From: Sindora glabra
Taxonomy: Eukaryota > Streptophyta > Magnoliopsida > Fabales > Fabaceae
DNA length: 64,000 nucleotides
Direction of reading: 5' to 3'
Assembly: GCA_020226215.1 (NCBI GenBank)
Contig: CM035227.1
Coordinates: forward strand, 26,601,866 to 26,665,865
In this document: positions 48,943-60,518 of the stretch, one piece after another
How positions within the stretch are numbered: position 1 is the stretch's first letter
Layout: each line of letters begins with the position of its first letter
Position numbers and translations under genes: made by a program
The notes under the pieces: model-generated
Databases searched by the model: none
What the model was told of the DNA's origin: nothing
What the model saw: the letters and a program-made list of their open reading frames with translations, nothing else

Positions 48943-51432
48943 TCAGTCGAGGCGGCGAAGGAGGTACTCGACCTGCACAATCTTGGTAAGAGGAATTACC
49001 CATTTCTCGTATATCTGAGAAACTAGTGATGGATCAACCTTGTACTTTCCCCTGTCATCGCTGTCACGATCAAGGCTTACTTCCTGTCCAAACAACATGG
49101 CCTTCTTCTCAACCCTCTTCCTCACCATCTCTTCTACCCTCTCGAATGTCAACAATTTCATTAATGCTTCTTTGTCCTGCAATAACCAAACATTTATCAT
49201 TCAAATGGCAATCTGGCATGCTTTTGCACTATAAGACATCCAAACACAACAATAGTATAGTATCTATCAAGAGAAAGATGATAGAAAAGGAAAAAAGACA
49301 AGTTAGAATTGATATATTATTTATTATAATAGTTTCTCATACTATTTCTTGCATGTAGACACATGATATTGTATGCATTAGGCTGTCTTGTCTGTTATGA
49401 GGCCCGTTTAATTCTAACAGTGTCATGTGGGAACTTGTACTGAATAATTTAAGGACAAAATATGTGCAACTAGCATTCGGTGGCAAAAAGAGGCAGAGAG
49501 TTCCAAGTCCCCATCCATATTCTCAGAAAGGGTAAGGTGAATAGCAAAGTTTTAATTTACTAAGGATGAATAGCAAAAACATTATACCTGAGCACGAATT
49601 AAAGGCTCATAGTCTTGAGGAGATTCCCTAAACTTCACCTCAGCTACGAACTTTCCATAATGAATCCTTCTAGAGATGGCCTGCAGATAAATTGTTAGAA
49701 GTTCAAGCAAACGCTAGTTTAGGCCACTGTTTTAGAAATGATATTTCGTGTGTATATTACTCCGTTAGCACACTTTCCCAAAAAACTACTTCAGTAAAAA
49801 CCTTACCTGCAGTAACAAAAGATCACTAGCTACAGTTTGTGCATAGTTGCCATCATCACCTGGGGTGGCAAGCAATGGAAGCATCTCTTCAAAGTAATGT
49901 TTCCAAATGGACTTGTTTATGTTTACTGAAGCGGCCGCAGGATGCAAAATCTGAATTTGAAAGTTTATAAGGAATCATTTGCCTTTGAAGTTGCATAGAC
50001 AAAAAAAAACAAAAGCAAAATAGAGCTTCGGTGAATTACTTCTGAGAAGGGGTAATATGGCACCATTGAGGTTGGTAAGTTTTCCGGGAAAAACGGATTT
50101 TCTTCAGGGCTTTTGTATCTGCCAGCCTGCAAAAATACCAAGTCGGATTATGCATGATGCAAATAAAAATATAAAATCAGCTTGAACTTTTGAATCCAAG
50201 ACGTTCTGCAAACAACCCAAGTCTCCCTCACCACGGGAAGTCAACTGATGTCTAAAACATAAATCAAATCATAGGCTTGCTATATAATTATCATACTTAA
50301 ATGCCCAACTTCTTAGAATATATATTAATTAATAATGTGCAAAACATTATTTCTGATTTTAGTAATTCAGCTGAAAGCCTAAAGTTGTAAAAGGTGGCCA
50401 TCAATTTGGAATTCAGTGAGTTATATTGACGCTGTTTGAAATTCATAAGCTCATTGGAAAAATGTGTTGAACACAATGATGGCAATATTTAAAGATCTAA
50501 GGCAAAACAATGATGGTGTTTAGCAAATAGGTTTTCACTTATTTTCTTCCTTGCCCTTGTAAGGAGAAAAAAATAAAAAACTTCAAATTTTTAATTTTCA
50601 ATTATGAAAAACAGTATATGTATTAAAAATAAATACAAGGTAACAAATATAAGGCAACACAAAGTATAAAATATAGAGATAGATTATATTCTTTGAATTT
50701 ATTTGTAAGTATGAAAAATATTTCTATTATATTAATCTTTTTATATAATATTTACAATAAATTAAATTCATAAAAAAAAAATCCCATCTCTTTGCTGGCT
50801 TTACTTTTTTATTATATCTAGTATATCTTTTTATTTATATACATAAAGTGTATTAATTGATCATTCATTCCAAAATTATAATTATTTTTTTTTAAGTAAA
50901 AATTAATAAATAATAAGTTATAATAATATATTTTTATAAGAAGATTTAATTAAGCAAATAATATATAAAATATGTAATATTATTAAAGTAAAATTTTAGT
51001 CAAATAAATCATAAAATATACTCATATCCTTTTATATTATTTTATCAAATATCTTTATACAAAAAATTAATACTATTAACTAATTAAATTAATTAATAAT
51101 TAATCATTAATCGCTATCTATTAATGTAATTAGCTAATTATCTAACATGCCAATATATAATAAATAAACAAGACAACCGAAAACGCAGTTACAACAATAG
51201 TTGTTACCTTAGCTTGATTAGCTTCTGTATCCTTAACAATGAACTCCACCAATGAACCACAAAAATCCGGGATTGAAATGTAATTATCATCATAAGTGCG
51301 AGAATTGATCGGGAACTTGGCTCTCTCAATCAGACCAAAAACGATGGTATCCTCTTGTCTAATCAATGCCTCTCTCACTGAATTCAGTGTGTATGTATTC
51401 CCCGCCACATGATTTGATTCTGCTACGGCCAT
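48943..51432 (-). CDS. CM2: Chorismate mutase, cytosolic CM2 type
   Basis: Minus-strand exons 51432-51208, 50126-50040, 49950-49807, 49680-49588 and 49176-48943 join in frame to 260 aa. The enzyme converts chorismate to prephenate, the committed step toward phenylalanine and tyrosine. Seen in order: SVREALIRQEDTIVFGLIER (residues 18-37), PEENPFFPENLP, HPAAASVNINKSIWKHYFEEMLP, DDGNYAQTVASDLLLLQ, AISRRIHYGKFVAEVKF, DKEALMKLLTFERVEEMVRKRVEKKA, and the C-terminal WVIPLTKIVQVEYLLRRLD. This is the eukaryotic all-helical AroQ type. The lack of a plastid transit peptide and the short N-terminus point to the cytosolic isoform, which in Arabidopsis is not feedback-regulated by aromatic amino acids. ATG 51432 was chosen because an in-frame ATG upstream (51567) would add a hydrophobic stretch best explained as a 5'UTR intron (51702-51442). 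Confidence 0.93.
50640..51160. repeat. AT-rich repeat material in chorismate mutase intron 1
   Basis: The 1.08 kb first intron (50127-51207) contains a very AT-rich block resembling 2820-3010 (shared CAAATAAATCATAAAATATA followed by TTATATTATTTTAT). It is probably a dispersed MITE-like sequence. Its edges and family could not be set. Confidence 0.35.
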
Positions 51433-52080
51433 TCTGTATCCCTGAACAAAAACCACCAATACGAGAACCAATAATCGCAACGTGTTTTCAAAGGATACTC
51501 GGAAGAAGAACAAATATATTGTTTGGTCGCCGAGAAAATTGAAAATTGACAATGGCCGGCATGCCATTGAATGACAGGCCGCTTATACGGGGATATCATG
51601 CCAATTTCAACGCCAATCGAATCTCTGTGATCTTCGAACAAATATTATTATACGGAAAACAAAATCAAAGACAAAGTCAATACATGGAGAAGAAATAAAT
51701 ACCTGTAAAATAAGACCAACGAAGCTTCGACGGCGGAATGAAGCTGATCTCAGACTCGGTGTTCGGCGAAAACGCAGAAAGGTTGTATTTTAACGAGAGA
51801 GAAAACTTAGTGGTTAAGTTGCGCAGTTGCTTGGCCTCATTCCATTGCTTGCTTGGCCAGGAAACGGAAGTGGGTCCCACCCATACGCGCCCTTAATTGA
51901 AGAGTGCGTGCAGTTAAGTGGAACCAAGCGCCCTTGATTGAGGAATCTGTACCGTTAAGTGGGACCAAGGCCGGTTTGTTTCTTCTCGTTCTCCCATTCG
52001 CGTGGACGCTCCTAGAAAAAGACTTCTGAGAACGCATCTGACCAGAGAACATGATTCTTAAAAAAGAGTAGTGCTACGTG
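51433..52080 (-). promoter_or_regulatory. 5' leader and promoter of chorismate mutase, with probable 5'UTR intron
   Basis: A donor (ACAG|GTATTT, intron starting 51702) and an acceptor (TTGTTCAG|GG, intron ending 51442) delimit a probable 261 bp intron in the 5' untranslated region. Upstream exon sequence reaches to about 51.83 kb. The adjacent promoter contains two tandem 41 bp units (see separate entry) and is GC-richer than the surrounding DNA. No transcript data are available to me. Confidence 0.45.
51887..51968. repeat. Two tandem 41 bp units in the chorismate mutase promoter
   Basis: The units 51887-51927 and 51928-51968 share GCGCCCTTNATTGA, a variable middle, GTTAAGTGG and ACCAA. They sit about 460-540 bp upstream of the start codon, close to the inferred transcription start. 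Confidence 0.85.
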
Positions 52081-54219
52081 TACCGAATGAATTTTACGGA
52101 ATTGTAGCCCAACGTCAAATCAACAATTACGTGGTGCCGTGGATTTAATTTATTAAAATCATCCATTGGTTAACACAAATTCGGAGTTGATTTTCGTCCC
52201 CATTTTTTGGGACATCTAGCATTAATCCTTAAAAAATTTATTCTTTTGGAATTTTTAATTATTTTTTTAAAATACAATTCCAGCTATATTTTAAAGATGA
52301 ATATATAAATTATGTTTGAGTTTAAATTTTTTAAATTTTATTTTATTTTAAAATATTATTTTATTTATATTATTGTTATTTTGAAATCCAATGAAATTGA
52401 ATAAATTTTGATAGGAATTCATTGTATTTAAAATATAATATTTTTATTGGACAATTTTTTCTTAATTTTTTAAGTTATTAATAATCATCTCTCTCTTTTT
52501 GAATTTTCTCTCTCTCACTTTTAAGAATAATATTGTAAATATAAATATTTGTAATGAATTCTACAAGTTTTAATAAAATTTCAAATAAAAAAATTTCATT
52601 TTAAAATGAAATCAAATCACATTTTATGCAATTTATTCCAAATAAAAAATTATTTAAAAATAAAAAAAACTATTTTTACTAAAATAAAATGAAATGAATT
52701 ATATCTTTTAGTGTGTGAATGTGATTCTTGGGCTGATAAATTCAAACTTAAATATTTAGTTCATTTAAATTTTTTAAATTTAAAATTTTCTTCAAAATCT
52801 AACAATCTTTCTTAAAACTCTCAATAAAAAATTGGAATCCTAAGATAAGAAATTATATCTATTAACATTTCAAAATATTCTCACTCATAATATTACATTA
52901 GGATTCGTAATATCACATTAAGAATTATAATGTCTAATTAAAATCAAGAATGTTATATTAAGCTTGTTATGGCTCATAAAGGCCAATAATGCATCATTAA
53001 AGGCTAATTCAAAATGTTCTCACTCATAATTTTCATTATATCCTAGAAAGCATCATTAAAGTCCCAATTTTTAAATTTTAAATATTCAGAGGTTTCTTAT
53101 TTGAAAATATATCTCCAATTAATATTTGAAATATATTTAGTTTATTTAAAACTCATTTATTATTCCTAATTCCTAATTCCTTATATATATTCAATAAATA
53201 TTTAAAAGAATCAAATATTATCTCTATCAAATTTTAGATATAATTTTATTTAATAAATCAAATAATTCAAATTATATCTTTAATTTTTAAATAATAATTT
53301 GGGAGAATATTTTAGAAAATAATATTTCTTAAAATTAACTTTCATCATCTAACTATGGACAATATGCATGTATTCTTGTATATCAGTCCAGTAAATTTTT
53401 TTCAATTAGCCTGACCCAATAATAATATGTATATAACCTTCAACAAGTTCAAGGATCTTATAAGTATATATATAATTAGTTTTTAAATAATTAAATGCTT
53501 TAATTATTTAATTCCAATGATGCTTTCACTATGGAACTAAAATTATATTCTAATTATATATGCTTTTATTTAGATAAAAATTCAAACAAACTTATAGTTT
53601 TCTTAAATTGTATTTTCATGGCACATTAATTTTTTGTTTATATCCGTTTACATAACATTAAATTAAATTGATAAAATTAATTTAATTTATTTTAAGACTT
53701 ACTGATTTCTTTAATAATCATTGATCTATTTTCTTCTAATTTAATTAGAATTAATATGCTTAGGTATAAGACTTATAATCAAATATTGAGATCCACTAAA
53801 ATTGTTATATTACTAAATTTTATATTATCATATCATAATTATATTTTTAATAAATATATCAACATCAAATCATATAGCATATTGACCCACAATTGGGTTT
53901 CATTCATTTGCAATTCAAATTTGATTATATCTATAAGAGTACAATTATATATTTCAAAATTTAGAGTAAAACAAATTAATATATATATATATATATGAAA
54001 TTCTATTTATTTTGAAAATAGTCATATGGATTTCATTTATAATTCTATTCATTATACCAAGTACATTTGTAAAATTTATATGACTAAGATAAGTCATATA
54101 CTCCAAAATTTATAACAATATTAATAAAGTGGCCAACTTTATTAATACATTATAAATAATAATTTTTTAATTATAAATAGGTTATACTCATATATTCTAT
54201 GAATCTATATTATGATGAT
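52081..54219. other. AT-rich intergenic DNA
   Basis: No gene seen. At 52860-53060 short motifs recur (ATAATATTACATTAGGATT, TTCTCACTCATAAT twice, GCATCATTAAAG twice), indicating local duplication or a degenerate repeat. A (TA)n run is at about 53978-53996. Confidence 0.4.
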
Positions 54220-54224
54220 ATAAG

Positions 54225-54677
54225 TGTTATATTAAAATAAAATAAATAATTTATTTAGATATATTTATATGGATTAGCATTAATTAATTGAAATATTTAT
54301 TTAAGTACTTAATTTTATATTTTAACATTAAGAATAGAACAGATTGGATCCTAGTTCAATGTGTATGACCTATGATAGGTTGGATCATGCATAAACTCAT
54401 ATAAGTAAAAGTCTTAACCTATAGCCTTTTTGTAATAAATGATTTTTATCACAAGTCTGACCTTAAATAGAGAGATTGAGATTATCATTCAAGTATGCAC
54501 AATAAGGATTAGCTCTAAAAAAATCTCTTTTCTCTTTATTTGAATAATTAAAGAGGTGAAGTAGATTGTAATTTTACTTAACACTATTATCCAGATTAAT
54601 TATGACTTCATCAGAATATGCATAAGGTACACTCATAATTATTATGATTAATTTATATTTTTATATTTAGTTAATCA
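54225..54677 (+). mobile_element. 5' LTR of copia retrotransposon
   Basis: This 453 bp LTR starts TGTTATATTAAAATAAAATA and ends TTAGTTAATCA. It is a diverged direct repeat of 60057-60513; shared blocks include TTGGATCATGCATAAACTCATA and AATAGAGAGAT. A 5 bp target duplication ATAAG precedes it (54220-54224). Confidence 0.93.
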
Positions 54678-56109
54678 TATTATCAATAGATGGTATTGGA
54701 GCAATGTTAATAGTATGGATTATCTAATTATGAGTAATTTTTTAATTAATTTTGACAAAATTCATAAAATTCCTAATTTTCTCTTTTCTTTTTTGCACAT
54801 GGAATTATCAAAATTGGGAATTTTTATTCTAAAATAATTTGGATTAATTTTATGTTTCTATTCAATTTTGTCATTTTATTCATGGTTAAAGTTATTTTTT
54901 GGATCTAAGTTTGTTATCCTGTAGTCTATTTGATCTCGATCTCAGTTTCATTTTCAATTTCTTAAATTATACCTATATTTTGATGTTAATTTGAGAATTT
55001 TACGGGTAAATTATGATTTTCAATTTCTTGAATATTTTTTGTTGCATGATTGTTGGGTCAATTCATGCATGAGATTGTGAACTTAATTGATAAGTTTAAT
55101 TTGATGATGGGTTAATGTAAAAAAAAATAATATAGAGTTGATGATTTTTCTTGTATTGAAATGCTTGAAAAACATTTTTCTAGAGCTTGAAAACTCCATT
55201 AATGGCAAAAAACACCATGAATGAAACTAGTAATTTGTCACGTGTGAGCCTCACGTGCCTAATAGAAAGCAATTTGTGGCTATTTTCACCATGTGTGAGG
55301 CTCGCATGCCTATGTTGACCACTTAATTATAGTTCGTTCAATGTGTGTGGCCATATGTGCGGGAGCGCGTGAACCTCACGCGTCAAGTATGTTGACCCAT
55401 TCCTGCTCTAACTAGCCCATGTGTTGGCACATGTTGGGCTTTTCAGTCAAGGTTTTAGCCTAGTGTGTTTAGAAATTAATTTTTTATTTATTTATTATTT
55501 TTTTAAAATTTTTTATGACCAATAAATATTTGTTTTGAATTTTATAAAATTTATATTGTATGAAAACATATTTAGTTTATGAAATTTTGAGTTGTAAAAA
55601 TTCATGAATATTCTACATAATATTTCTGGACTTGATGAAAGGTCATTCTCTTTGGTTGTGATTATAGCCCTATTTGATAAATTTAAAATCCTTGATTATG
55701 TAATTTTTACATATATGGATACCTAAAACTATTTAAATTTACACCAATGATAAATTAGGGTAATAATGAGACTATTTTACATAAAATAATGTTCTTCTAG
55801 GATGTTTAAGAGCATATTGTATTGATAATAGATACACCCTATTGGTGTAACATTATTAATGTAATTTTAAGGTTTAGACTCTTTTGAATAGGTATGTAGC
55901 ATTTATAATATTTTAATATTTCTTGTACCCTATTGGCATGACTATATTGATTACATTCTTATGTTGACTCTTATACAAATCAAATTATGCAGTACATGTA
56001 ATTTTTATTGATACCACCTTGTTATATAGTTGCTTGATTAGTTTTTGTTTCAATTGAAAAATCTTGTATTATAATTATGTAGTGCACGTATAATTAAAAT
56101 TTCCTAATC

Positions 56110-56470
56110 TTGTAGCATCAGTCTCGGCCTTTCAGCAATTATCTATGATAAGAACTCTTAATGCAATGAATTATGATGAATGGAAAGAGTCTTTGAATAT
56201 GTACCTAATAATTTCTAAGAAATATTTAGCTCTTAAAGAATCGAAGCGAACTGATCTCTTGCTTGAGTCTAATATTGTAGATAAGACCCATTACAAATAA
56301 TGGTATGAGTTAAATCAAATCTGTTTAACAGTGATCAAGTTCACTATTAAGAAGGAAATTAAAGAGAGTATCCCAGACAAGGATACTGTTGTGGAATACA
56401 TGAAAACTATTAAAGAGAAATTCAATTTTACCCCTTTAACTTTAATATGTTTTGAGTCTAACAATCTTAA
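56110..56470 (+). pseudogene. Copia gag remnant
   Basis: The frame reading MNYDEWKESLNMYL, followed by WYELNQICLTVIKFTIKKEI and EYMKTIKEKF, has the pattern of the UBN2-type copia gag (WSESL...WERSNRLSL...IRGSI family style). It is interrupted by an in-frame stop near 56299. No zinc knuckle is preserved. Confidence 0.7.
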
Positions 56471-56639
56471 AACATCTTCAAAATTTTAGTGGTTGGATTT
56501 TGATGCAATTATTCATGTTGCAAATTCTTTGAAAGGGCTCAAAAATTGGCGGATCTTAAGTGAGAGAGAGAAAACTATCTTAGGAGTAGTAAAGAGTAAA
56601 GTTGAAGTTGAATACACATGATCAGTTTCTTTGTGTTTA

Positions 56640-57722
56640 TCTTCTGAATATATTTTAGATCTAAATGATGTCATTTATGTACCATTTGCAAGAAGGAATT
56701 TGATTTCTAGTTTTGTTTTGGATAATTTTAGTTATTCTTTTTAGCAAGGGAGTGGAAAGATTGAAATCTATTATAATTATGATGTTATTGTTACTGCCAC
56801 TTTACAAAATAGTTTATATCATTTGAATTTAAATTATTATCTTATTATGTCTTCTGATGCACCCATCAATATTATGATTAGGCATAAATATCCTAGAATA
56901 AGTGAGAATTCTTTCATTTTGTGGCATCAACGATTGGGCCACATTTCCAAAGAGAGATTAGAAAGATTGGTAAAATAAAGTATGTTATTAGATCTAGATT
57001 TCTTAAATTTTGAAGCTTGCATTGACTATATTAAAGGAAAATTCCCTACTAGAGCTAGAAACAATAGGGCATGAGGGTCCGAGAACATCTTGGACCTAAT
57101 ACACACTAACATAGGTAGGCCTATTACACTAGCATTTATTAGAGGTTTTAAATATTTCATTACATTTATAAATGACCATTTCAGATATGGTTGGATTGAG
57201 CTTATACGTGAAAAGTCAAAATCTCTAGATACCTTCAAGAACCTTAAGGTAGCAATTAAGTTAAAGACTGGGAAAACTATAAAGTGTGTTAGATCAGATA
57301 GAGCAAAGAGTATTATGGGAGATATACTAAGGTAGGTAGAAATTATGGCTCATTTGCTCTATTTTTGCAAGTACATTATATTAAGGCTTAATATACAATT
57401 CATGGCACACCACAACAAAATGAGGTTGCAGAAAGGCATAACCACACTCTAATGAACATGGTTAGAAGTATGATAAGCCACTCCTCATTGCCAGGATTTT
57501 CGTGGGGTGAGGCCTTGAAAACTGCAGTATATATTTTGAACAAAGTACTCGGCAAGTCAATTTTAAAGATTGCATATAAGATCTTCATTGGAAAGAAGCC
57601 TAATTTGAAACATTTTTTAGTGTGGGGTTGCAAAGCAAAAGTGAGACCATATAATCTCCAGTTGAAGAAATTAAACTTCAGAATAATCGATGAATTTTTC
57701 ATTGGATACTATACTAGATGAA
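56640..57722 (+). pseudogene. Copia GAG-pre-integrase and integrase remnant
   Basis: Seen in order: DVIYVPFARRNLIS, LWHQRLGHISKERL (GAG-pre-integrase, 56920-56960), then DLIHTNIGRPITL, GFKYFITFINDHFRYGWIELI (integrase core, 57090-57220), IKCVRSDRAKSI, and HPFF/CKA-type downstream blocks (VWGCKAKVRPYN, FFIGYYTR). Stops and a frameshift near 57330-57400 break the frame. Confidence 0.8.
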
Positions 57723-58149
57723 AAGGTTATGGATTTTATTATTTCACTCATACTACTAAGATCATAGAGTCTAATTAGGCATTCTATTTTTAGGATGACT
57801 TGAATAGTAAGATTTCAATGCCTAGGGTTATCAATCTGTATGATGAGACCACCATTCTACCCATACCTGTTTTGACTCCTTTGCCTATTGGAAGAGATAA
57901 TGTTAATAATCCAGTTCAAATAATAAAGATTCTCATGTTAGAGAACCTAATCAACTAGCCATTGAATTAAGATGGTCTCAAAAGGTTCGAAAGCCTATAA
58001 TATGAATGACTATATCGTGTATTTGTAAAAGTTTGAATTAGACATTATTGATGAGACAGATCCAATATCCTTTCAATAAGTAATATAAAGTCCTCATTCT
58101 TCTAAATGACAAGAGGCTATGAATAATGAAATTCCTTTATACATCGAAA

Positions 58150-58840
58150 TCATGTGTGAGAGCTTGTTAAGTTACTAGATGTATACAAGCCAATTAGTTA
58201 TAAATGGGTCTTCAAAACTAAACATGATACTACTGGTGAAATTGAAAGGTATAAAGCTAGACTCGTAGCTAAATGTTACAATTAGAAAGAAGGCATTGAT
58301 TATATAGAGACCTTCTTTCCCATGTCTACTAAGGATACTTTCACAATTATCATGGCTCTTATTGCACAATTTGACCTTGAACTTTATCAGATGGATGTCA
58401 AGATTGCTTTTTTAAATGGGGACTTGTATGAAAAAGTTTACATGACTCAGTTAGATGGTTTTGTTAAATCCGACAAAGAGTACTTGGTGTGTAAGCTACT
58501 CAGATCTATCTATGAGCTAAAACAAGTTTCCAGGTAGTGGTACCTGAAGTTTCATGAGGTCATTACCTCTATTGGATTCATTAAGAATGCTTTGAACCAA
58601 TGTATCTATCAAAAATTTGATGGGAGCAATTTTGTCATCTTAGTGCGCTATGTTGATGATATTTTGCTAGTTAACAACTCAATCAATTTTCTAGATGAGT
58701 CAAAATACATGTTGTCATGCCATTTTGATATGAAAGATCTTAGCAAAGCATCTTTTATTCTTAGAATTCAGATCCATTATGATAGAACTTATGGCATTTT
58801 AGGTTTATCTTAGGCTAATTACATTGAACAAGTGCTTAAA
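58150..58840 (+). pseudogene. Copia reverse transcriptase remnant
   Basis: KWVFKTKHDTTGEIERYKARLVAK, LYQMDVKIAFLNGDLYEKVYM, LLRSIYELKQ, and the catalytic-box segment VRYVDDILL are all recognisable. In-frame TAG/TGA codons occur at positions usually occupied by glutamine or tryptophan (for example 58285-58287 and 58535-58537). Confidence 0.88.
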
Positions 58841-58959
58841 AGGTTTAAAATGAATACTTGTGCTTCTAGTCCAATGCCTACTTAGAAAGGCAATACATTA
58901 TCTCAATTATAATGCCCTTAAGTTAATGTTGAAAGGGTTAAAATGGACAAGATTCCTTA

Positions 58960-59690
58960 TGCTTTTGCTATTAGTAGTCTTATGTATGAACAAGTATGCA
59001 CTTATCTAGATATAACTTTTACTATTAGTGTGCTTGAAAGATATTTAAGTGACCTTGGGATGGATCATTGGAAAGCGACCAAGAAAGTAATGAGATATCT
59101 TTAAGGTACTAAGAATCATATATTAACTTATAGAAGATTTGATTCACTTAAGGTTATCAGTTATTCATATTCAGATTATGCCTTATGTATAGATGATCGT
59201 AAGTCAACATCTAGATACATCTTTATGATGTCTAAAGAAGTTATCTCATGGAAAAGTATTAAATAGATACTCACAGCTACCTCAACTATGGAGGCAAAGT
59301 ATATCGCATATTATAAGGCCACTTATCAAGCTATATGGTTGATATCAAGCTATATTATAAGGCCACTTATCAAGCTATATGGAGGAGGAAGTTAATATCT
59401 GGCATGCATTTAGTTAATTTTATATTATGACCTCTAACAATTTTTGCGATAATTCTTCTATTATGTACTTCTCTCAAAGCCACAAGAATTCTAGTTGTAC
59501 TAGACATTTTGACATTAAACTCCTATTCGTTAGAGAGAAGATTATTGAATCTCAGACTTGCATTGAACACATCCCTAGTGGAAACATACTGGCAGATCCG
59601 TCGACTAAAAGCTTACCTGTAAAAGTATTTAAGAATCATGTTATTCATATGGGTCTTGTTAAATCTTTTAATGAAAACTTAATTTAGTAG
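58960..59690 (+). pseudogene. Copia RNase H remnant
   Basis: SSLMYEQVCTYLDITFTISVL, HWKATKKVMRYL, SYSDYALCIDDRKSTSRYIF, STMEAKYIAYYKATYQAIWL, then DIKLLFVREKIIESQTCIEHIPSGNILADPSTK give the usual copia RNase H order. A short tandem duplication at 59308-59382 shifts the frame in the middle, and several stops are present. Confidence 0.85.
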
Positions 59691-60056
59691 GAGTTTGAGA
59701 TATACTTGTTTTATTTTATTGATAGTTAAGATCACTTATGTAATCATTGCTCAATTTGGATTTTAAAACATTGGTGATGTATTTTATACATACATATATA
59801 TAATTTATTTTCCTATTGAATTCAATGATTTTGAGTTGTTTCTCTTCTTAACTATGGTTGAAAAACTAACTTTATTATGTTTTGTTCAGATTATGAGATA
59901 ATTATATTTAAATATTACTTATTTCCCTATCAAATTCAATAATTCTGTATGGTCTTATTCTCTAAATTAAGTTGAAAACTTAATGTACATTAATTGCTTA
60001 ATTATTGATGTTACAATTATTCTATATAATTAATTAATACTATCCAAGTGAAAAAT

Positions 60057-60513
60057 TGTTATATTAAAATAAAATAAATAATTTGTTCAGATATATTTAT
60101 ATAGATTAACGTTAATTAATTGAAATATTTATGTAAGTAATTAGTTTTGTATTTTAATATTAAGTATAGAATAGATTGGGCCCTAGTTTAATTTGTATGA
60201 TTCGTGATAAGTTGGATCATGCATAAACTCATATGGGTAAAGGTTCCAACCTAAAACTCTTTTGTGATCAATAATTTTCTATCACAAATTTTACCTTAAA
60301 TAGAGAGATCAGAGTTATCATTCAAGTACGCATAATAAGGATTACCTCTAAAAAAAAATCTCTTTTCTCTCTATTTGAATAATCAAATAGGTGAAGTAAG
60401 TTGCAACTTTACTCAATACCATTATCCAAATCAATTATGATTTTATCATAATATACATCAAATATGTTCATAATTATTATGATTAATTTGTATTTTTATA
60501 TTTAGTTAATCCA
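60057..60513 (+). mobile_element. 3' LTR of copia retrotransposon
   Basis: This 457 bp partner of 54225-54677 ends TTAGTTAATCCA and is followed by the ATAAG target duplication (60514-60518). The two LTRs differ at many positions, so the insertion is not recent. Confidence 0.93.
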
Positions 60514-60518
60514 ATAAG

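Larger units (their letters stand above)
54225..60513 (+). mobile_element. Ty1/copia LTR retrotransposon, structurally complete but coding-dead
   Basis: The 6.3 kb element has LTRs of 453 and 457 bp, TG...CA ends and perfect ATAAG target duplications (54220-54224, 60514-60518). A primer binding site TGGTATTGGAGC at 54691-54702 is close to the initiator-tRNA-Met type. A degraded polypurine tract (CCAAGTGAAAAAT) lies just before the 3' LTR. The domain order is gag, GAG-pre-integrase/integrase, reverse transcriptase, RNase H, which is copia order. In-frame stops and frameshifts occur throughout, so no protein can be made from it. A leader of about 1.4 kb separates the 5' LTR from gag. Confidence 0.93.
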
